Assembly: GCA_022841965.1 (NCBI GenBank)
Contig: JALHQM010000001.1
Span: 67,868 to 131,867, forward strand
Length of the DNA: 64,000 bases
From: Hyphomicrobium sp.
GTDB taxonomy: Bacteria > Pseudomonadota > Alphaproteobacteria > Rhizobiales > Hyphomicrobiaceae
Reading direction: 5' to 3'
Positions 62,382-64,000 of this stretch are shown here, in pieces (within the stretch, counting starts at the first letter, position 1; every line of letters begins with the position of its first letter). Under the pieces are notes generated by a model. The model did no database searches, had not been told where the DNA came from, and saw only the letters and a list, made by a program, of their open reading frames with translations. The translations under genes were made by a program, and so were the position numbers.

Positions 62382-62864
62382 ATGACCGATGAATTCTCTC
62401 GCAGATCGATGCTTCTGGCCGGGTTCAGCGTGTTCGTAACTTCTCGTGTTTCGTCGGGCCAAGCTGATGGGCCGCTGCCAAAAGTGGTAGTCAACAAGGA
62501 TCCAACTTGCGGCTGCTGCCAAAAGTGGGCCGACTATCTCTCGGCCGCAGGCTTTCCAGTCGAGGTCGTCGCCACACCGGAAATAGCGGCGCTCAAGGTC
62601 AGGCTGGGCGTGCCGGACAACCTAATGTCCTGCCATACGGCCGAAGCCGCTGGCTATATTCTGGAAGGGCATGTCCCGGCGGAAGCCGTTTTGCGCCTTC
62701 TGCGCGAAAGGCCCGCAGCAATTGGACTCGCCGTGCCAGGCATGCCCGCTGGTGCTCCAGGGATGGAGGGCGGAACACCTGAGCCTTACGACGTTATTCT
62801 GTTCGGCAATGATGTTCGTAAGTCCTATGCGCGATTTAGAGGTGAGGCGGAACTCCCATTGTGA
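62382..62864 (+). CDS. DUF411 metal-binding protein
   Basis: 160 residues from ATG 62382. An Arg-Arg signal (SRRSMLLAGFSVFVTS) indicates Tat-type export. The DUF411 core has KDPTCGCCQKWADYL (CxCC), MSCHTAEAAGY with a Cys-His and EGHVPAEAVLRLL, GLAVPGMPAGAPGME, and PYDVILFG. The family binds copper and occurs in copper and other metal resistance islands. It stands alone beyond the plasmid replication genes. Confidence 0.88.
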   Translation: MTDEFSRRSMLLAGFSVFVTSRVSSGQADGPLPKVVVNKDPTCGCCQKWADYLSAAGFPVEVVATPEIAALKVRLGVPDNLMSCHTAEAAGYILEGHVPAEAVLRLLRERPAAIGLAVPGMPAGAPGMEGGTPEPYDVILFGNDVRKSYARFRGEAELPL

Positions 62865-62947
62865 CCGGTCGAGCAGATTGTGGTGGCGGCTCTGGCGCCT
62901 GCGATTGCAGCAGAAGGGCCGCTCACCAAGGTCTCAAGCCTAGGAGG

Positions 62948-63142
62948 TCAATGCTCCCCATGGGCTTCTGCGTATTCGGGGAACCACGCGGCTACTTCGC
63001 GCCGCTCTTTGCATTCCGCCCTGCATTTTGCCCTGGTCGGGCGTCGCAACCGGCGCCTCTGCTCGCGGCTTCGCGCTGTCTGATGCGCCTGCTGGGTGGT
63101 GACCCTCGTGTCCTTTAGTGATGCCATAGACGTTCTAGCCAT
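62948..63142 (-). CDS. Small basic protein after the ATPase remnant, doubtful
   Basis: 64 residues from ATG 63142, with AGGAG 7 bases upstream. Very Arg-rich (RSREQRRRLRRPTRAK) with two Cys. Another frame here (SAKPRAEAPVATPDQGKMQGGMQ) resembles the Gln/Met-rich end of small secreted proteins that follow copper ATPases, so this may be a decayed gene. Confidence 0.3.
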   Translation of the reverse strand: MARTSMASLKDTRVTTQQAHQTARSREQRRRLRRPTRAKCRAECKERREVAAWFPEYAEAHGEH

Positions 63143-63221
63143 GAGCTTACTCCTGAGTTGATGCAGGTCTTGCCTGCCGGTTGAAGTACATCTGCCGGAA
63201 GGTGGAGCACGGCATTCTCCG

Positions 63222-63401
63222 TCACAGCCCGACACGGTTGAGCCTCAGCGCATCGCCAACCACTGACACGGATGACAGCGCCATCGTTGCCGACGCGATA
63301 ATCGGCGAGAGAAGTACGCCGAAGGCTGGATACAGAAGCCCGGCGGCGATCGGCACGCCCGCTGCATTGTAGATGAAGGTAAAGAACGAATTCTGGCGAA
63401 C
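63222..63401 (-). pseudogene. P-type ATPase remnant, C-terminal end
   Basis: The frame reads [49 protein letters not shown] (in part) and ends with stop at 63222: the last helices of a copper P-type ATPase, closely like the end of the gene at 47073. It ends upstream at 63401, where the matching neighbour segment lies on the other strand (63402-63539). Confidence 0.8.
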
Positions 63402-63539
63402 CTTGGCATCGCCATCGGGACCGGTACAGATGTCGCCATGGAAAGCGTCGGCGTGACACTCCTCAAAGGTAACCCCAACGGCATTGTCGGGGCTAGGCAT
63501 CTGGCGCCGGCGACGATGGGCCAGAAAACCTCCACTTAA
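63402..63539 (+). pseudogene. P-type ATPase remnant, inverted piece
   Basis: In the plus direction the frame reads [39 protein letters not shown], which in intact ATPases precedes the segment at 63222-63401, but here the strand is opposite. So the two neighbouring pieces of one gene are in head-to-head orientation. It borders the cytochrome c gene end. Confidence 0.75.
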
Positions 63540-63958
63540 GTCGGCTTAGGGAACTTTGGCTTGCCTTCGCCCTTAGGTGGCAGCAGTGGGGGAATCGTCG
63601 GATCTGTTCTGAGGGTCTCCAAGTAAGCTATAATGTTCAGGATCTCCTCGTTCGAGAAATGCATGTCAGGCATGGGTGCATGTGGCTGGATCAACACGTT
63701 CTTGATGTGCTGAGCAGTCTGTCCTGGCCTATTTGCGATGCTAGCAAACGATGGTGGACCGACTTGAGCCGTGCCACCGCCCTGGCCATTGATTAGGTGA
63801 CAGGCCTTACAGAATTTTTCTGAAAGCTCCTGGCCCTCGGTCGCAGAAGGTGGCTTCGCCTCGTCTCCCTCGAAGGCCATTGATGCGGCCCCCAGCCAGA
63901 TGAACGTGAGCACCGACACAGAGATCACTCTGTTCCAGCCCAGTTTCCTGACAATCAT
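63536..63958 (-). CDS. Cytochrome c, single heme
   Basis: 140 residues. A signal peptide ([18 protein letters not shown]) then one heme motif CKACH (50-54), [23 protein letters not shown], and the distal Met in [22 protein letters not shown], as in class I cytochromes c. The end ([23 protein letters not shown], in part) is a Pro/Lys-rich tail. Possibly an electron partner of the multicopper or redox genes in the plasmid. Its ATG has a weak ribosome site. Confidence 0.9.
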   Translation of the reverse strand: MIVRKLGWNRVISVSVLTFIWLGAASMAFEGDEAKPPSATEGQELSEKFCKACHLINGQGGGTAQVGPPSFASIANRPGQTAQHIKNVLIQPHAPMPDMHFSNEEILNIIAYLETLRTDPTIPPLLPPKGEGKPKFPKPT

Positions 63959-64000
63959 CTTATCGTCACCCGTTCGCTGATGGCGGTTGCCACCGTACTG

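Noticed and set aside
1-64000. tRNA or rRNA genes
   Set aside because: No cloverleaf-like or rRNA segments were recognised on reading; a covariance-model search would be needed to exclude them.

Overview
The window reads as a heavy-metal (mainly copper) resistance plasmid, or an integrated plasmid, of an alphaproteobacterium, most likely of the Hyphomicrobiales (Bradyrhizobium/Afipia/Nitrobacter-like). The basis is gene family content: an RPA-type RepA with iterons and ParA, FixK/FNR-like sites, a DUF3141 gene next to cfa, and Cus/Czc systems with DUF305, DUF2933, DUF5676 and DUF411 satellites. The species assignment is inference.

Layout. 1-6430: end of an IS630-family transposase, then a minus-strand copper block (multicopper oxidase, TolC-type channel, small exported protein) divergent from a two-component system; an IS630 relic follows. 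6570-8678: two small secreted proteins, a strong terminator and a membrane DUF305 protein. 9000-14823: minus-strand run encoding what looks like a trans-envelope electron-transfer module (heptaheme cytochrome c, b-type membrane cytochrome, large FAD/2Fe-2S reductase fusion, 56-aa and 157-aa membrane proteins, ICMT-like methyltransferase, DUF2933, DUF5676). 14990-29528: small Cys/His protein, FabI, Pta, AckA, DUF305, small metal-binding proteins, cyclopropane synthase and DUF3141; a CueR-like regulator; then DUF6629, PPK2, a secreted protein, thiolase and a P1B ATPase with a CPD motif. Two promoters here share an FNR/FixK-like box plus a 10-bp-phased GTAAC repeat. 29802-35369: CusA/CusB, a FixH-like protein and a Cys-rich secreted protein. 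35411-37207: orphan genes, including a small membrane gene broken by an in-frame stop. 37411-45953: CDF transporter, periplasmic proteins, a second HME-RND pair, an SBF-type transporter and a frameshifted DUF305 gene. 46177-49463: a decayed Cys-rich gene, then CsoR divergent from a CPC-type copper ATPase with two CsoR-type operators between them.

50101-61706 is plasmid backbone and cargo: unknown genes, HipBA preceded by four palindromic operators spaced exactly 27 bp, a secreted nuclease, zinc-ribbon and membrane proteins, a 23-residue-repeat protein, an ArdC-like antirestriction protein, an origin with ten iterons and an AT-rich stretch, then RepA, a ribbon-helix-helix partner and ParA. 62382-63958: DUF411 protein, a scrambled remnant of a third P-type ATPase, and a cytochrome c.

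Together the genes suggest copper export from the cytoplasm (two ATPases, CDF), export across the envelope (two RND systems, TolC channel), periplasmic oxidation or sequestration (MCO, DUF305, FixH-like and His/Cys-rich proteins), linked to low-oxygen energy metabolism (acetate kinase, phosphotransacetylase, PPK2, thiolase) and membrane-lipid change (Cfa, FabI).
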